NCBI GenBank assembly: GCA_013146195.2
Contig: CM028378.1
Coordinates: 38,958,108 to 39,022,107 of the forward strand
Direction: 5' to 3'
From: Codonopsis lanceolata
Taxonomy: Eukaryota > Streptophyta > Magnoliopsida > Asterales > Campanulaceae
DNA length: 64,000 nt
The number at the start of each line of letters is the position of its first letter. Positions within the stretch are counted from its first letter, which is position 1. This document shows positions 12,961 to 24,298 of the stretch, piece after piece. The notes beneath the pieces were generated by a model. The model searched no databases and was not told the origin of the DNA. It worked only from the letters and a program-made list of their open reading frames with translations. The translations under genes were made by a program, and so were the position numbers.

Positions 12961-13142
12961 ATGCTCGTTTGTTTGTTGCAACTTGTTTGGAATGACTTTT
13001 GGTTTTTAACTTAAAATAAATCATATTTAAAGTGTTTGTTTCATTTTATAAGCTAAAAACCAATAAATTAGATATAACACATTTATGCATTAAAAAACCA
13101 AAGCAAAAAAGCCAAAATTTTAAGCTTGTTTAGTTTTTAAAA

Positions 13143-13918
13143 AGGGTTAATCGCACCATGAATCCCTTCATTTTGGCTCATTATTAGTATTAGTCTCTCA
13201 ATAATTTTGTCAAAATTGGGTCTTAAGAATATGAAATTTTCACAACCACAGTCCTTCTGATGGATACTGTTAGACAAATACCGTTAAGTTACATATGTGC
13301 ATTTAGTTAATGATTAAAATGAAATTTTCTCAAACTTAATTTATATTTTAATTTGCAATCGAGACCTTATAGTTTTGAAAAAAGACATAGAGCCTTCTTC
13401 CACAATACACTACCCATAAATGGATTTCCCATTAATCATCATTTTTCAATCTGGGATTTGAAATTAATTTCTGGGTTAATAAAATTATTGGTTAATAGAT
13501 GGGGAGGTTAACCGTTTCAAAAACTACTCTTGGTTTTGGGTTTTGTTTGGTTTTGGTTAGGTGTGTTAATTTCAAAAATAATTTTGAAATATAATTTCAA
13601 ACCCCAGATTGATGAATGATGATTAATGAGGAAAACATTTATGGGTAGTGTATTAGGGAAGAAGGCATCTAAGTCTTTTTTTTTCAAACTTTAGGGTCTC
13701 GATTGTAAATTGAAATATAAGCTAGGTTTGAGAAAAAATCATTTTAACTCTTACTTAATGCAAATTGATAACTTAACGATATTTATCTTACGTCATCCAT
13801 CAGCATGACTACGACTGTGCAAATTTCATACTTTTAGGACTCAATTTTGACAAAACATTATTAAGGAACTAATATTGAGAATGACTCAAACTCAAATGAC
13901 CAATGGTGCGATTAACCT
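13143..13918. mobile_element. Foldback MULE-like element
   Basis: Long inverted arms of about 325 bp (13143-13470 and 13595-13918) start AGGGTTAATCGCACCAT and end ATGGTGCGATTAACCT. The element is flanked by TTTAAAA on both sides (13136-13142 and 13919-13925). Arms match through inner motifs such as 'cactacccataaatgg' and its complement. The centre, about 125 bp, has no coding potential. Long inverted repeats with a roughly 7-9-bp duplication suggest a Mutator-type non-autonomous element. Confidence 0.65.
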
Positions 13919-14207
13919 TTTAAAAACACAAAGACAACTTTTCATTAATAAAATTTTGATTATTACAATTTTACCCTTTTCTCATAAATATATACATAAA
14001 AAGAGCTAGGAGTGCTAATTTCAAGATTTTTTTAAAATAATCATTTAATGTGAGATAAGTAATATTATAAATGATTTATTCATTTTGTTATATGGTAAAC
14101 ATTTTTAACCTCCACATATTTAACTACTCACATTAAAAATTAGCAAGGACATAATAAAAGGTAAATGTAAAAGACTACACATACTAATGGTGTAGAAAAT
14201 AACTACA

Positions 14208-14395
14208 TACTCCCTTCGTTTCATGTAAATAGTCTCAGTTTGATGGTCAAACTTTTTAATAAAAATGACAATTTTAGTAACTCATTAGTAGTGAAATGAC
14301 ACTTTTATGAGTTAATTTTTAAAATAAACTATTTAAGTTAAACATAAAAAAAAATAGAATAGTGAACTTTTTGCACGGAACGAATGAAATATTTA
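14208..14395. mobile_element. Degenerate Stowaway-like MITE
   Basis: The left end ACTCCCTTCGTTTCATGTAA resembles the widespread CTCCCTCCGTTCC Stowaway terminus. The right end reads 'ttgcacggaacgaatgaaat', an approximate inverse. A similar degenerate sequence is at 61936-62100. Confidence 0.4.
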
Positions 14396-14672
14396 TTTAT
14401 TGTTTTAAGTATGATTAAGTAATTAAATATTATCCCATCTTAAATATTTTAAGATAAATGTGAGACTTTTTTCCTTAATCAAGGACTAGTTGATTTGAAA
14501 ATTTAGGGTTATGGTCAATTTGTAGTAAATAAACAAATTTTAACTTATTTAACAAATATACTCACAAATTGTTTTTCATCAAACAAACAATCTATTATCA
14601 AATCAGTTATAAGTCATTCAACCAATAACCTAAATTATCAGCTATCAGCCACTAGTCGCAGCAAACAAGTCC

Positions 14673-15906
14673 TTAGCCTATTAGAAGCTTAGAAATGACT
14701 TTGAAAAACCTACCTTCGTCACGAGTTTCAATGGTTATGTCATATTTGTGAAAAACTGATATCCTACCCCGAACATGAGTATAAAGATATGATAATAAAG
14801 GCTAACCACACACCATTATCAACTTTCTACACTCCACTCAATTAATCAAATTTCCCACCTTACTCTCTTACACCCCACCTAAACTATCTATTCTACCCTT
14901 AACCCCTTTAACCCTTCTTCCTCTCTTCCTCATTCTCCGTACCTCCCCTTGTTTCCGCCATCCACCATCTCTACCACCACTTCCACCAGAACCTCAAAAA
15001 TTGGAACCACCGTCTCCACTGCTGCAACCATTAGAAACCCCCGTCGGTTGAAAACTCAACTGTCTGAACCCAATTCCAAAACCGCCCAATTCGGTATTCT
15101 AATGACAGGAGGAATACATATGGACTGGTTGATGAGTGGTCGAGGAAAAATTTCTTAATCCACTAACCTTGATAGAATTTAGTGGGGGAAATTTGGTAGG
15201 GTTACCAAAATAAGAAGTGGGTTTGACGGAGAGGGAGCGTCACAACACGAAATAGGAGGGGAGAATTACAGACAAGACATGGCTAATTGCAGAAGGGAAA
15301 GGACGCGCGGCCCTGGTTTATTGCACAAATTAAGAGATGTATGGTCCTGGTTTATTGTACAAATGAAGAGATGTGCGACTGAAAGTTGCCGCACACATTC
15401 GAGCGTGTGCGCCCGATGGTTTTCGTATCGTTCATGTGGGTTACAATGTCATTTTACACAATGATATTTTTGTAATTATTTTTGATGTGGTGTACGGAGT
15501 ATATCGTGGTGTATGATCAGCATGACCCAATGCCATAAACTGCCATAATACTACAAGATTAGTGCTTAAGTTTTTTAATGGGAGGATTGTCTCATATGTT
15601 GAAATATGAGTAATACGTAGAGGTGGTAAATGGGTGGGCATGTGCGGGCCCAAATAGGCGGCGGATGAAATCTTCTAATTCGTTATATATATATATATAT
15701 TATATTATGTTAAATGTCATTATTAAGAGATCAGAGAGAGTAAAAATCAGAACGAAATTTGAAGAGCAAGAGAATAAGTTTTAGCACGGGTGCCCAAATG
15801 AGCGCCAATTTAACCCATCATAATTAATGGTCTTAAATGGACATGCCCATTTGTGCCCACTTAAAGTATTAGATATACTTATTCCCATTATTTATTGAAC
15901 CATTTA
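14673..15906. other. Intergenic DNA without a recognisable gene
   Basis: The pyrimidine-rich stretch at 14800-15000 and the GC-richer stretch at 15240-15450 carry short unconvincing ORFs with no domain and no splice context. A short (TA)n run is at about 15684-15700. Confidence 0.4.
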
Positions 15907-17130
15907 GGCTCCGTTTGTTTCAGGGAAAACATTTTCCGGAAAACGTTTTCCGGAAAATGATTTCTGGAAAATGAAATCATTATATTTTCCGCTGTTTGGT
16001 AAGTCTTATGAAAATGTTGTGGAAAACATTTTCCGGTGTTTGGTAAACTTTGTGAAAATGTGTTGGAAATCATTTTTTACAATATCATTTGTATATAAAT
16101 TTTCACACGAGTTATCAACTCTCCATGTATATTAGCTACTTTACAAATGCAATAATGACCATAAAATGTCAGCATACTTTGGATAATTTTTGAATATACG
16201 GCTCCGTTTGTTTCACGGAAAATCATTTCCAAAAAATGATTTCCGGAAAATCAAAAGATTGCATTTTCAGGTGTTTGGTAAATCTTTTGAAAATATGTCA
16301 GAAAACATTTACGGGTGTTTGGAAAACACACGGAAAATGTTACAGAAAACAATATATAAATAAATACAAAAATAAAATAGAAAATAAATAATGTTTAAGA
16401 TGTCCATAGAAATCAATAAGGACCATCTTTTTTTAATAAGATCCATCTTTTTTTAATCTCACAATTACAAATAATTTTTTTGATAATTGATATGAAAAAA
16501 ATGTTTTAAAATAGAAAATAGACAATGTTTAGGATGTCCCTAGAAAATGTTACAGAAAACTATATATTAATAAATACAAAAATATATATATTCTAATATT
16601 AATGCACATATTGAATATAAAATAGTGTTGAACTTTAAGTAATTTTTCTTTATTAACCCTCAATTTATCATTAGTGGTGTCAAATCAATGTCTATATTTT
16701 TTTCAATCTTACAATTACAAATATTTTTTTTTGATAATTGATATGAAAAAAAATGTTTTAAAATAGAAAATTGACAATGGTTAGGATGTCCCTAAATAAT
16801 GTAGGTGACACTAATTTTAGAACGTAGTAAGCATTTATTAAAATTATAATTTATAAATAGTATGCACAAACTTTATTTATATTTCTAAACAATTTATTTG
16901 TTGAGTGAAATATTATGTGTGTAAGTAAATATGTGCAATTGTGAAAGGGGACGAAGGGTTCCCGAACATTTGGAAAATGACTACGGAAAATGAATCAGTA
17001 AGTCATTTTCGTACATTTTCCGTTGACTCGGAAAACCTTTTACGTTGACTGCATTTTCCTAAGGTTACCAAACACCGAAAAATGAGGAAAACGTTTTCCG
17101 GAAGTCATTTTTCGTGAAACAAACGGAGCC
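15907..17130. mobile_element. Tourist-like (PIF/Harbinger-type) MITE with a duplicated left end
   Basis: The terminal inverted repeat GGCTCCGTTTGTTTC at 15907 is mirrored by GAAACAAACGGAGCC ending at 17130. TTA flanks both ends (15904-15906, 17131-17133), the usual 3-bp target duplication of PIF/Harbinger MITEs. A second GGCTCCGTTTGTTTC start lies inside at about 16200, so the left end is duplicated or a related element is nested. The subterminal regions are packed with 'ggaaaacattttccgg' palindromes. Confidence 0.65.
16385..16800. repeat. Direct repeat inside the MITE
   Basis: A segment of about 70 bp (ttttgataattgatatgaaa ... gacaatgtttaggatgtccc) at about 16480-16545 recurs at about 16730-16795. 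A third, partial version (aatgtttaagatgtccatag) lies at about 16390. Confidence 0.6.
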
Positions 17131-17133
17131 TTA

Positions 17134-17983
17134 GACGGACAAATAGGCACGGACAAAATTTGTCACTTCTGGTAATGCTTCACATCACAATATAAAATTT
17201 GAAGTGCGTCAGCATCGAATCATCTGACACTTTCTGCCGCAGCATTATAGTTTCTTCTCCTAAAAATAAAGACGAAAGAAACGTAGCAAGGGTGAAGGGT
17301 TGGTTCTCTTAAAATGTACGAGGGGGTGAAACAATTTAAAGCAGTTCTACAACTTGTCTAATTAATTAAGGTATAAATTTGAATAAAATGATATTATAAA
17401 TATTTTTTGTTCGATAAATATTCTTTATTTAATTTATTATGTGTTGATAGATTGCATTATAAAAGGATTAAATTTTATCTTACGAATAAAAATTCGAGAC
17501 AATCCTACGGAAGACTTCCATATTAATTAATTCAAGTTATCAAGTAACTGATGGAAATAATAATTGAGGCTTGTATGTATGTAGAATTAAAGATGAACAA
17601 CAATAGTAAATGTGATTCCATTTGGAGTAGATAATATTCAGGTTTACCGAGGGGTGAAAGTAACGTAATCCATCCACCCCAATTAAAAAGTCAATTATCA
17701 TTAATCACGTGAGTTGTTAATAAAAAAAAAGAAAAAAGAAAAAAGAAAAAAGAAAATACACCCGTGGCCGTGGTCAAATAAGGCCACCCAACCCAAGGCC
17801 AACAGCTTGTCTCCGTAACTTACGATTGCGATATCTTCAATAATTCAGCCTTTTTGTTTTAATTTTATAATTATAATACTAATAAGAAATCCAAATCAAG
17901 TAATCAACTCTATCTGTCCCCATCCAGCCATCCTCCCAGAGTCCCAGTCCCTGTAGTTTCATTCATTCATTTATTATCTTCCC
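17134..17983. other. Upstream intergenic and promoter region of the KCS gene
   Basis: Non-coding. It contains a purine tract of repeated AAAAAAG units at about 17728-17757 and no recognisable mobile element next to the gene. Confidence 0.4.
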
Positions 17984-17991
17984 TATATAAA
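17984..17991 (+). promoter_or_regulatory. Probable TATA box of the KCS gene
   Basis: TATATAAA lies 119 nt upstream of the ATG. With transcription starting about 25-35 nt downstream, this gives a 5' leader of about 80-90 nt that ends in a pyrimidine-rich, ATG-free run and CCACCACC before the start codon. Position and sequence fit a plant core promoter; no expression evidence is available. Confidence 0.55.
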
Positions 17992-18102
17992 CAATACACA
18001 TTTTACGTATGATACTGTTGTAGTGCGGGAATTCGCATTACTTAGATTCCTCCTCTTCTTTGACTACATTCATCATCTCCAATATTTTTAAAAGCCACCA
18101 CC

Positions 18103-19668
18103 ATGACCGGAGGCGGCGACGCTGCTCAAGTCAATAACACCGCTCCTGGTGGTGGTGGTGGCGCTGCGGCTGTCGGAGTCCAGATCCACCACACTCGAAT
18201 CCTCCCCGATTTCCTCCAGAGCGTTAATCTCAAGTATGTCAAATTAGGTTATCACTACTTGATCTCTAATTTGTTGACTTTATGTCTTATTCCTGTAATG
18301 GCCATGATTATTGTCGAGGCTTCTCAAATGAACCCCGACGATATTCGTCACCTATGGCTTCACCTTCAGTATAATCTAGTTAGCGTTATTACTTGTTCCG
18401 CGGTTCTAGTCTTCGGATCCACCGTTTATATCATGACCCGCCCTAGACCTGTTTATTTAGTCGATTATTCATGTTACCGTCCTCCGGATCATTTGAAAGC
18501 GCCGCCCGCCCGCTTCATGGAGCATTCTAGACTTACTGGTGATTTTGACGAGTCCTCTTTAGAGTTTCAGAGGAAGATCTTGGAGAGGTCCGGGTTAGGG
18601 GAGGACACTTATGTCCCTGAAGCAATGCATTATTTGCCGCCTCGGCCGTCCATGGCGGCTGCTCGGGAAGAGGCTGAACAGGTCATGTTTGGTGCTTTGG
18701 ATAATTTGTTTGCCAATACCTCCCTTAAGCCTAAGGACATTGGTATTCTTGTTGTCAATTGTAGTTTGTTTAATCCCACGCCCTCACTTTCCGCTATGAT
18801 TGTTAATAAGTATAAGTTGAGGGGTAATATTAGGAGTTTTAATTTGGGTGGGATGGGGTGTAGTGCTGGTGTGATTGCTATTGATCTTGCTAAGGATATG
18901 TTGCAAGTTCATAGGAATACTTGTGCTGTTGTGGTTAGCACGGAGAATATTACACAAAATTGGTATTTTGGGAATAAGAAGTCTATGTTGATTCCAAATT
19001 GTTTGTTTAGAGTTGGGGGTTCTGCGGTGTTGCTGTCTAATAAGTCTGGGGATAGGAGACGAGCTAAGTATAAGCTTGTTCATGTTGTGAGGACTCATCG
19101 TGGGGCTGACGATAAGGCTTTCTCTTGTGTTTATCAAGAGCAGGATGATATTGGGAAAACTGGTGTTTCTTTGTCAAAGGATCTCATGGCGATTGCAGGC
19201 GGGGCTCTCAAAACCAACATCACTACGCTGGGTCCACTTGTGCTTCCAATTAGTGAGCAACTTCTTTTCTTCTGTACTCTGATAGTTAAGAAATTGTTCA
19301 ATAAAAGTGTCAAGCCTTACATCCCGGATTTCAAGTTGGCGTTTGATCATTTCTGCATACATGCTGGGGGAAGGGCTGTGATTGACGAGTTAGAGAAGAA
19401 TCTGCAGCTGGAAATCACACACGTGGAGGCTTCGAGGATGACTCTTCACCGATATGGTAACACTTCATCAAGCTCCATTTGGTATGAACTTGCATATACC
19501 GAGGCCAAAGGGAGGATGCGCAAGGGTAATCGGGTATGGCAAATTGCATTTGGAAGTGGTTTCAAATGTAATAGCGCGGTATGGCAGGCACTCCGGAATG
19601 TTAAGCCATCTATTAATGGTCCCTGGGAAGATTGCATTGATAAGTATCCTGTGAAAGTAGTCTCATAG
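18103..19668 (+). CDS. KCS4-like: 3-ketoacyl-CoA synthase (KCS4-like, FAE1/CUT1 family), intronless
   Basis: Condensing enzyme of the ER fatty acid elongase. It joins malonyl-CoA to long-chain acyl-CoA, the first and chain-length-determining step toward very-long-chain fatty acids for waxes, suberin and sphingolipids. The 521-aa frame is complete and in one exon. Two N-terminal hydrophobic segments (about 50-72 and 90-111) fit the usual membrane anchors. Conserved blocks follow: MTRPRPVYLVDYSCY (111-125), NCSLFNPTPSLSAM (219-232), NLGGMGCSAG (247-256), FCIHAGGRA (417-425) and GNTSSSSIWYELAY (452-465). The catalytic triad is visible as Cys253, His420 and Asn453. The N-terminal sequence VNLKYVKLGYHYLISN (41-56) and overall similarity place it with KCS4/KCS9-type enzymes; the closest paralogue needs a tree. 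The start has A at -3, and the Gly-rich first 25 residues are variable in the family. A TATA box lies 119 nt upstream. Confidence 0.96.
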   Translation: MTGGGDAAQVNNTAPGGGGGAAAVGVQIHHTRILPDFLQSVNLKYVKLGYHYLISNLLTLCLIPVMAMIIVEASQMNPDDIRHLWLHLQYNLVSVITCSAVLVFGSTVYIMTRPRPVYLVDYSCYRPPDHLKAPPARFMEHSRLTGDFDESSLEFQRKILERSGLGEDTYVPEAMHYLPPRPSMAAAREEAEQVMFGALDNLFANTSLKPKDIGILVVNCSLFNPTPSLSAMIVNKYKLRGNIRSFNLGGMGCSAGVIAIDLAKDMLQVHRNTCAVVVSTENITQNWYFGNKKSMLIPNCLFRVGGSAVLLSNKSGDRRRAKYKLVHVVRTHRGADDKAFSCVYQEQDDIGKTGVSLSKDLMAIAGGALKTNITTLGPLVLPISEQLLFFCTLIVKKLFNKSVKPYIPDFKLAFDHFCIHAGGRAVIDELEKNLQLEITHVEASRMTLHRYGNTSSSSIWYELAYTEAKGRMRKGNRVWQIAFGSGFKCNSAVWQALRNVKPSINGPWEDCIDKYPVKVVS

Positions 19669-20256
19669 CAAAACAGATACAAATTTTTGTGGTACTCCTC
19701 TCTATTACTCTAGTCTCATGTCTTCTTTTTTCTTTTTCTTTTTTTATTTACTTTCTTTGGTCTCTTTTATTTGATCATTTAAGTGAAATGTTGTTCTGCC
19801 TTTTCTGTTTTATTATTAAGTCTGTGTTTTTTGATATTATCTTTTGCTGATCTCGTGTTGTACTAGGCCGGGATTTTGTGTTGTACAACTTTTGTTAATG
19901 TATCATTGCTACCTGTTTATTTTGTTTATATGTTTGTAGTCTTGGTGCCTTAATTGGTATCCTCTGTTTTTAGATATAAAAGTTGCTTTGATAGTGCTAG
20001 AATTAGGCCAAGTTTGGAAACATCTTCTTGTCTCCCTGCATCACATCAAGCTCACAATTCATCTGCTTTTCCATATTTACACAAAGGTGGAAATCAAAAC
20101 AAAAAACTCAACCATCTATGTATAATAATTCTTTGATTACGTTTGACTAGTGCCTTCGCAAATGTAAGAATCCTATACAATTAAATCGTGTGAGCCTGTG
20201 ACTCAAGGATACTCTCAGCTAAGTTTTCGAGACTGTATACAGAAATGGGGGTCTTT
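19669..20256. other. 3' flank of KCS (3' UTR and spacer)
   Basis: T-rich sequence typical of a plant 3' UTR follows the stop to about 19950. No canonical AATAAA was seen, so the cleavage site cannot be placed. The short frame at 19954-20136 has no features of a gene. Confidence 0.4.
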
Positions 20257-20514
20257 AAGGGCAAGTCCAATGGTGGTTCTTGCCCCATAGGTATCAAATC
20301 CAAATTTTGGTATCTATTGTTGACTATCCATAAGTTTCAAATTATCATCTCCAACCATGGGTATAAAAAATGAAGGGTACCAAAATTTGGTTTTAATACC
20401 TCTTCTAGTACCAAACCAAATTTTGATACCCTTCATTTTTTACAATTGGAGAGCCTTGAACTCACCCATAGGTATCAAAATTTGCTTTTGACCCCTATTA
20501 GTGGACTTGCCCTT
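20257..20514. mobile_element. Small MITE
   Basis: Ends AAGGGCAAGTCCAATGG and (inverse) CCACTT-type sequence 'gtggacttgccctt' form a terminal inverted repeat of about 13 bp. The interior contains further inverted copies of 'ggtatcaaaatttgg', giving a foldback of 258 bp. The target duplication is unclear, so the superfamily is not assigned. Confidence 0.6.
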
Positions 20515-21730
20515 GGAACCTTGCTACCAACTCTTGGTCTCATACTAGCTACTTAGCACATTTTCCTAATATAGAAGTGCTAGCAGTAATATTAGTTAAA
20601 ACAAGCTACATACAAAATCTATTGAAAGTTTGAAAGCGAATGCATGTTGCTGTACTTGCGGAACTTTAACTAAAATAAGTTATATCCCCCAATTTGTGGA
20701 AAATTTTGGAAGTGAATGCAAAACCTATTGGTTACATAGATTATCTGAACTAGGTTAGGATCCTTTAGAGTAATACTCCCTCCGTCCCAAAATTATTGTT
20801 CTCCTTTATTTTTTCGTCCGTCCCAAAAAGTTGTCTAGTTCGAAAGTTTTCTTTTTAGAACAATACTTTTACCATTTTACACATTTTTTTTTTTAATTAT
20901 GGACCACATATACATGAGTTATAAATGAAACTACATATTATACTAATATTAATAATCAAATCAACTGCTTTTTTTTTGTAATCCGTGTCCGACAACCATG
21001 ACAATAGTTTTGGGAGAGAGTATGTGCTATGTCAACATTGTAAAGAGAGTAGCATGAGAGGCCACTGAAGATTTTCTCCTCTAAGGCGAGTCTGTACTTT
21101 GACATCTTCATAATATGTGACCTCAAGAATGTCTTGTTTTCCTTGGTTGATGGAACATTGTCAATTTTGATGAGATTAAGAAATTTGACCTTGAATGAGA
21201 AAATATAGCAAGGAAATATGATATACCACTCTAATTGATGTGTTGAGTCGTATTGTTTACTGCTTTTGTGTGGTTGAGATTGAATCTGTTCAACCCGTGA
21301 GAATATTAGCAAGGGGTCTAACCGCCACGTTATGAGCCGCAATACAGTGGTTTCTCAAGACCTTTGCTCTTATATGTATGGAGTCATTCATGACCATGAG
21401 ATGTGTAACGAAATATGTATAGGTGTACTCCAATAATTCTAAATCTTGCTTCGGGGCAGCATTCTCTTAGTTACAAAGCATTTTGTTTTTACCGAATGAG
21501 GTAGTTATCATGGAGAGTCCATTGGTGTTTAAACATTTAGAAGAAAATATCTTAGTTTGTATGGCACTATTCCTCGGTGCAATTTTATCATCACCTAAAT
21601 ACAGTCCTTGATTCTTATGTGTGAATACTGAATACAGTTTGCATTTTGGAGCAGCTTCAAGCTTGATTGATATGATATGTAATATTAATTGATACTTGTA
21701 CTAAAGAGCAAGCAATTTCCGAATTGTAAT
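20515..21730. other. Intergenic DNA with one decayed Stowaway half
   Basis: A CTCCCTCCGTCCC Stowaway-type terminus begins at 20776 and decays by about 20950, with no matching right end. The remainder has a 128-codon minus-strand frame (20956-21342) that I do not recognise and do not call as a gene. Confidence 0.4.
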
Positions 21731-22664
21731 CGGTAAAAATGCTTTTTTAACCAACATACTATATGGTAGCGACATAATTGACCACGTAGTTTGTATAAGA
21801 CAAATTTAACTAATGTATTACAATTTGAAACAAAATGTATGAAACGGATAAACAATTTATACAAAATGTGACAAAATTCATTAACGTTCCGTCTAACTCC
21901 GTTAACAATTCGCTGACGTGACTATCAAGGGTTGGATTCTGCTGACGTGGCTATCAGAGTAGGCATCCATCACTTCCAGCCACCGGCATCCATCTCATCT
22001 ATAAATCTATAAATTGATGAAACACCCACCTCAAATCCCTTTTCTTCTCCGGCGAATCTCTATCGCCGATGCCAACTCCAATCTCTCTATCTCCCCAGTC
22101 CGTCAATCTTCCAGACGGCTCCTTCTCAGTGCATCATCACCAACTACACCAACTACGTCGCGCTTCCCATCTACAAACCTAGCGGTAAAGAAGATCCTTC
22201 ACCCACACATCCGGCCGCCACCCCTACTTTTTTTTTCCCATCTCTACCTATGGTCCGTCTCCACCCAGATTCATCTAACAAAGATCGCTTTAGCTCTTTC
22301 TTCGTTCCGGCCAGAAGCATCTACAGCTTCAATAGGCCAATACAGCTAATTATATGCCTATCTCCTCTGCTCCGAGTTCTCTCTCACCATTGCCAGACTT
22401 CATCCATCTCAGTCTGGCGAAGTGAGAGCAAGCTTCTCCAATTCCGGCATCAAGCAGTCCGGCGAGACTCATGTCGGTCCTCTGCTCTAGTGCAGCTCTC
22501 TTTCCGAGCTCACTCTCCATAATTCAGATACACCTTCTCTTCCCTCCATCGCAAGGCTTCCAAATTGCCATCACCGTGCGATCTTCTCTTCACCCATCTT
22601 CAATTGATTGATCTTTAGCCTCCTCTGCTCCAATTTCTCTCAATAGCACACACTTTCGTACATG

Positions 22665-22715
<51 letters not shown>

Positions 22716-22915
22716 ATTTTCCAATTGGCTGAATATCTCCAAACAGTCACGTACGTGTCCACGTCATCGCTCTTTAACGGCTTGCAAACGACCGTTACGT
22801 AATTAGTTTCATTTGCCTTCAAAATATAGTATATTAGTTAAATTTATCTTATACAAACTACGTCATTAATTGTGTCGTCCCCAATTAGTACGTTGACTAA
22901 AAAATCAATTTTTCC
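21731..22915. mobile_element. MULE-type element with GC-rich cargo (Pack-MULE candidate)
   Basis: The left arm (21731 to about 21945) and right arm (about 22735-22915) are inverted repeats. The left reads CGGTAAAAATG...TAACCAACATACT, and the complement of the right reads GGAAAAATTG...TTAGTCAACGTACT; both share 'gacgtagtttgtataaga'-like blocks. Flanks AATTGTAAT (21722-21730) and TATTGTACT (22916-22924) agree at 7 of 9 positions, consistent with a decayed 9-bp Mutator target duplication. The interior (about 21960-22640) is markedly more GC- and pyrimidine-rich, with Ser/Pro-rich frames, as a captured 5' UTR/exon would be. Its source is not recognised. A (TA)n(TG)n microsatellite lies near the right arm. 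Confidence 0.6.
22665..22714. repeat. (TA)n(TG)n compound microsatellite
   Basis: About 14 bp of TA repeats run into about 17 TG units, ending at a TC. Confidence 0.9.
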
Positions 22916-22924
22916 TATTGTACT

Positions 22925-23449
22925 CCCACCTCCGTTCTATATTAATTTGGCATTTGACAAATTTAGGCGAAAAGAATGAGATCTCAGGTAACCAACCGGC
23001 AACTCTTTCTTTCTCTAGTCCGTAGTCCGTATCCATAGGATGGTGCATAAGTCCATTCACATTAAAAATAATCAATTCGTTATTTTGTTTCTTTAACAGA
23101 AAAAGATTTCCAGTTTAATCCAAATGTTTGAGAGCTTGAGTGGGAAAAAAAAATAAAAAATAAAAAATAAAATATAATTCATTACTAAGAGTTTCATTCG
23201 ATTTAGTTAGTGCCATAAAATGCTTGGCGGTCAATTGTGGCAGTTGACATTATTTTTAAGAGACATTTAAATTTGTAAATGGTTATCGAGAGTTGTTGAA
23301 ATTATATATGTTTAATTAGTCAAGAAATGACTATGTTAAAGTAATTGACAGGGACTGGGACTGGGACTGGGAGGCCCCCCGAACTTGGCTATCAGTTTAT
23401 TTTAGGCCCCCAAACAAAACTTGGCTATCTCGAGAACCTTTATTTATTC

Positions 23450-23514
<65 letters not shown>

Positions 23515-24162
23515 TAAACCAAACAAAATCTTGATTGTTGGAGAACTATTATTTCTTCCATTGTTTGTGTTTATTTTAGAATTTGTTATGATAATTTGTT
23601 ATTAGTAGGTTATTTCCTAATTAATTATGTTAATTCCAAATTAAAATCTTATTTTCATTGTTATTTTTAATATTGGTTAGTGAAAGGGAGATTTTAACAT
23701 TTTGAATTTTATTTGTTGGGTTGGGTTGGAGAGAAAAACACATGGGAGTGAAAGGGGCATTTTGAATTTTGATGCGTCTAAGTTCTAACCGAGGTTTCCC
23801 ACTTTGCTATTCCTTTCCTTTCCTTGTATCAACATCACATGACACATGTACAAGTTTTGTCTCAAAACACACACACACCAACCACCACCCCAAACCCAAA
23901 CCCAAACCCTACCATATTCAGAAGGTCATTTCCATTGGCTGAAGAGGGGTAGCCTCGGTCATAGAATTTATAGCTTCACAAATCACAACCTGTGCACATG
24001 GTCGGTCGGTACTTTAGCCTTGGCATTAATTTGATAGTACGTACTGGCCAAGATTTATACGATCATGAAAAATATAAAAACCCAAGAACAGAATACTTAA
24101 ACGTTAATTCTATGCAAAAATGACATTTATAAGAAAATCTATCATATCACAACACAAAGACA
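22925..24162. other. Intergenic DNA between the MULE and the transporter 3' end
   Basis: No gene was seen. It holds an A-rich tract (23147-23172), three GGGACT repeats (about 23351-23372) and a 63-bp AT dinucleotide tract. Confidence 0.45.
23452..23514. repeat. (AT)n microsatellite
   Basis: About 31 uninterrupted AT/TA units. Confidence 0.95.
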
Positions 24163-24168
24163 TTTATT
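24163..24168 (-). terminator. Candidate polyadenylation signal of the ERD6-like gene
   Basis: AATAAA on the minus strand, 131 nt past the stop codon. Its position suits the 3' UTR of the sugar transporter; the cleavage site is not determined. Confidence 0.45.
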
Positions 24169-24298
24169 TGACTCATTACATGGATTTTCCATTAAAATGG
24201 AACAAAAATTGTGGGAGTGCGGTACTAGGGGCTACAATTCTGCTGATAAACATATACCAAAATGAGATAAAGGCACAACAACAGCAGACAATGAGACT

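Larger units (their letters stand above)
12966..14672. mobile_element. Older hAT-like MITE carrying a nested MULE
   Basis: Left end 'gctcgtttgtttgttgcaac' (12964 on) and right end 'gtcgcagcaaacaagtcc' (about 14655-14672) are imperfect inverted repeats of the TTTGTTTG type. A foldback element (13143-13918) is inserted in it, and a degenerate Stowaway-like stretch lies at about 14208-14395. No target duplication was established, and the outer boundary is approximate. Confidence 0.35.

Noticed and set aside
14949..15464. Two short plus-strand frames in a GC-richer stretch
   Set aside because: Less than 70 codons each, low complexity (Thr/Ser, Arg), no homology recognised.
18784..19137. 117-codon minus-strand frame under KCS
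   Set aside because: Antisense shadow of a well-supported coding exon with no own signals.
20956..21342. 128-codon minus-strand frame
   Set aside because: No recognisable domain, no partner exons and AT-rich surroundings. It could be a remnant, but I cannot support it.
22014..22522. Two overlapping plus-strand frames, Ser/Pro/Leu-rich
   Set aside because: Composition-driven frames in the GC-rich MULE cargo. No family recognised and no start or splice context; kept only as cargo.
23886..23912. Telomere-like CCAAACCCAAACCC run
   Set aside because: The unit is CCCAAA, not CCCTAAA, and there are only three repeats; not an interstitial telomere tract.
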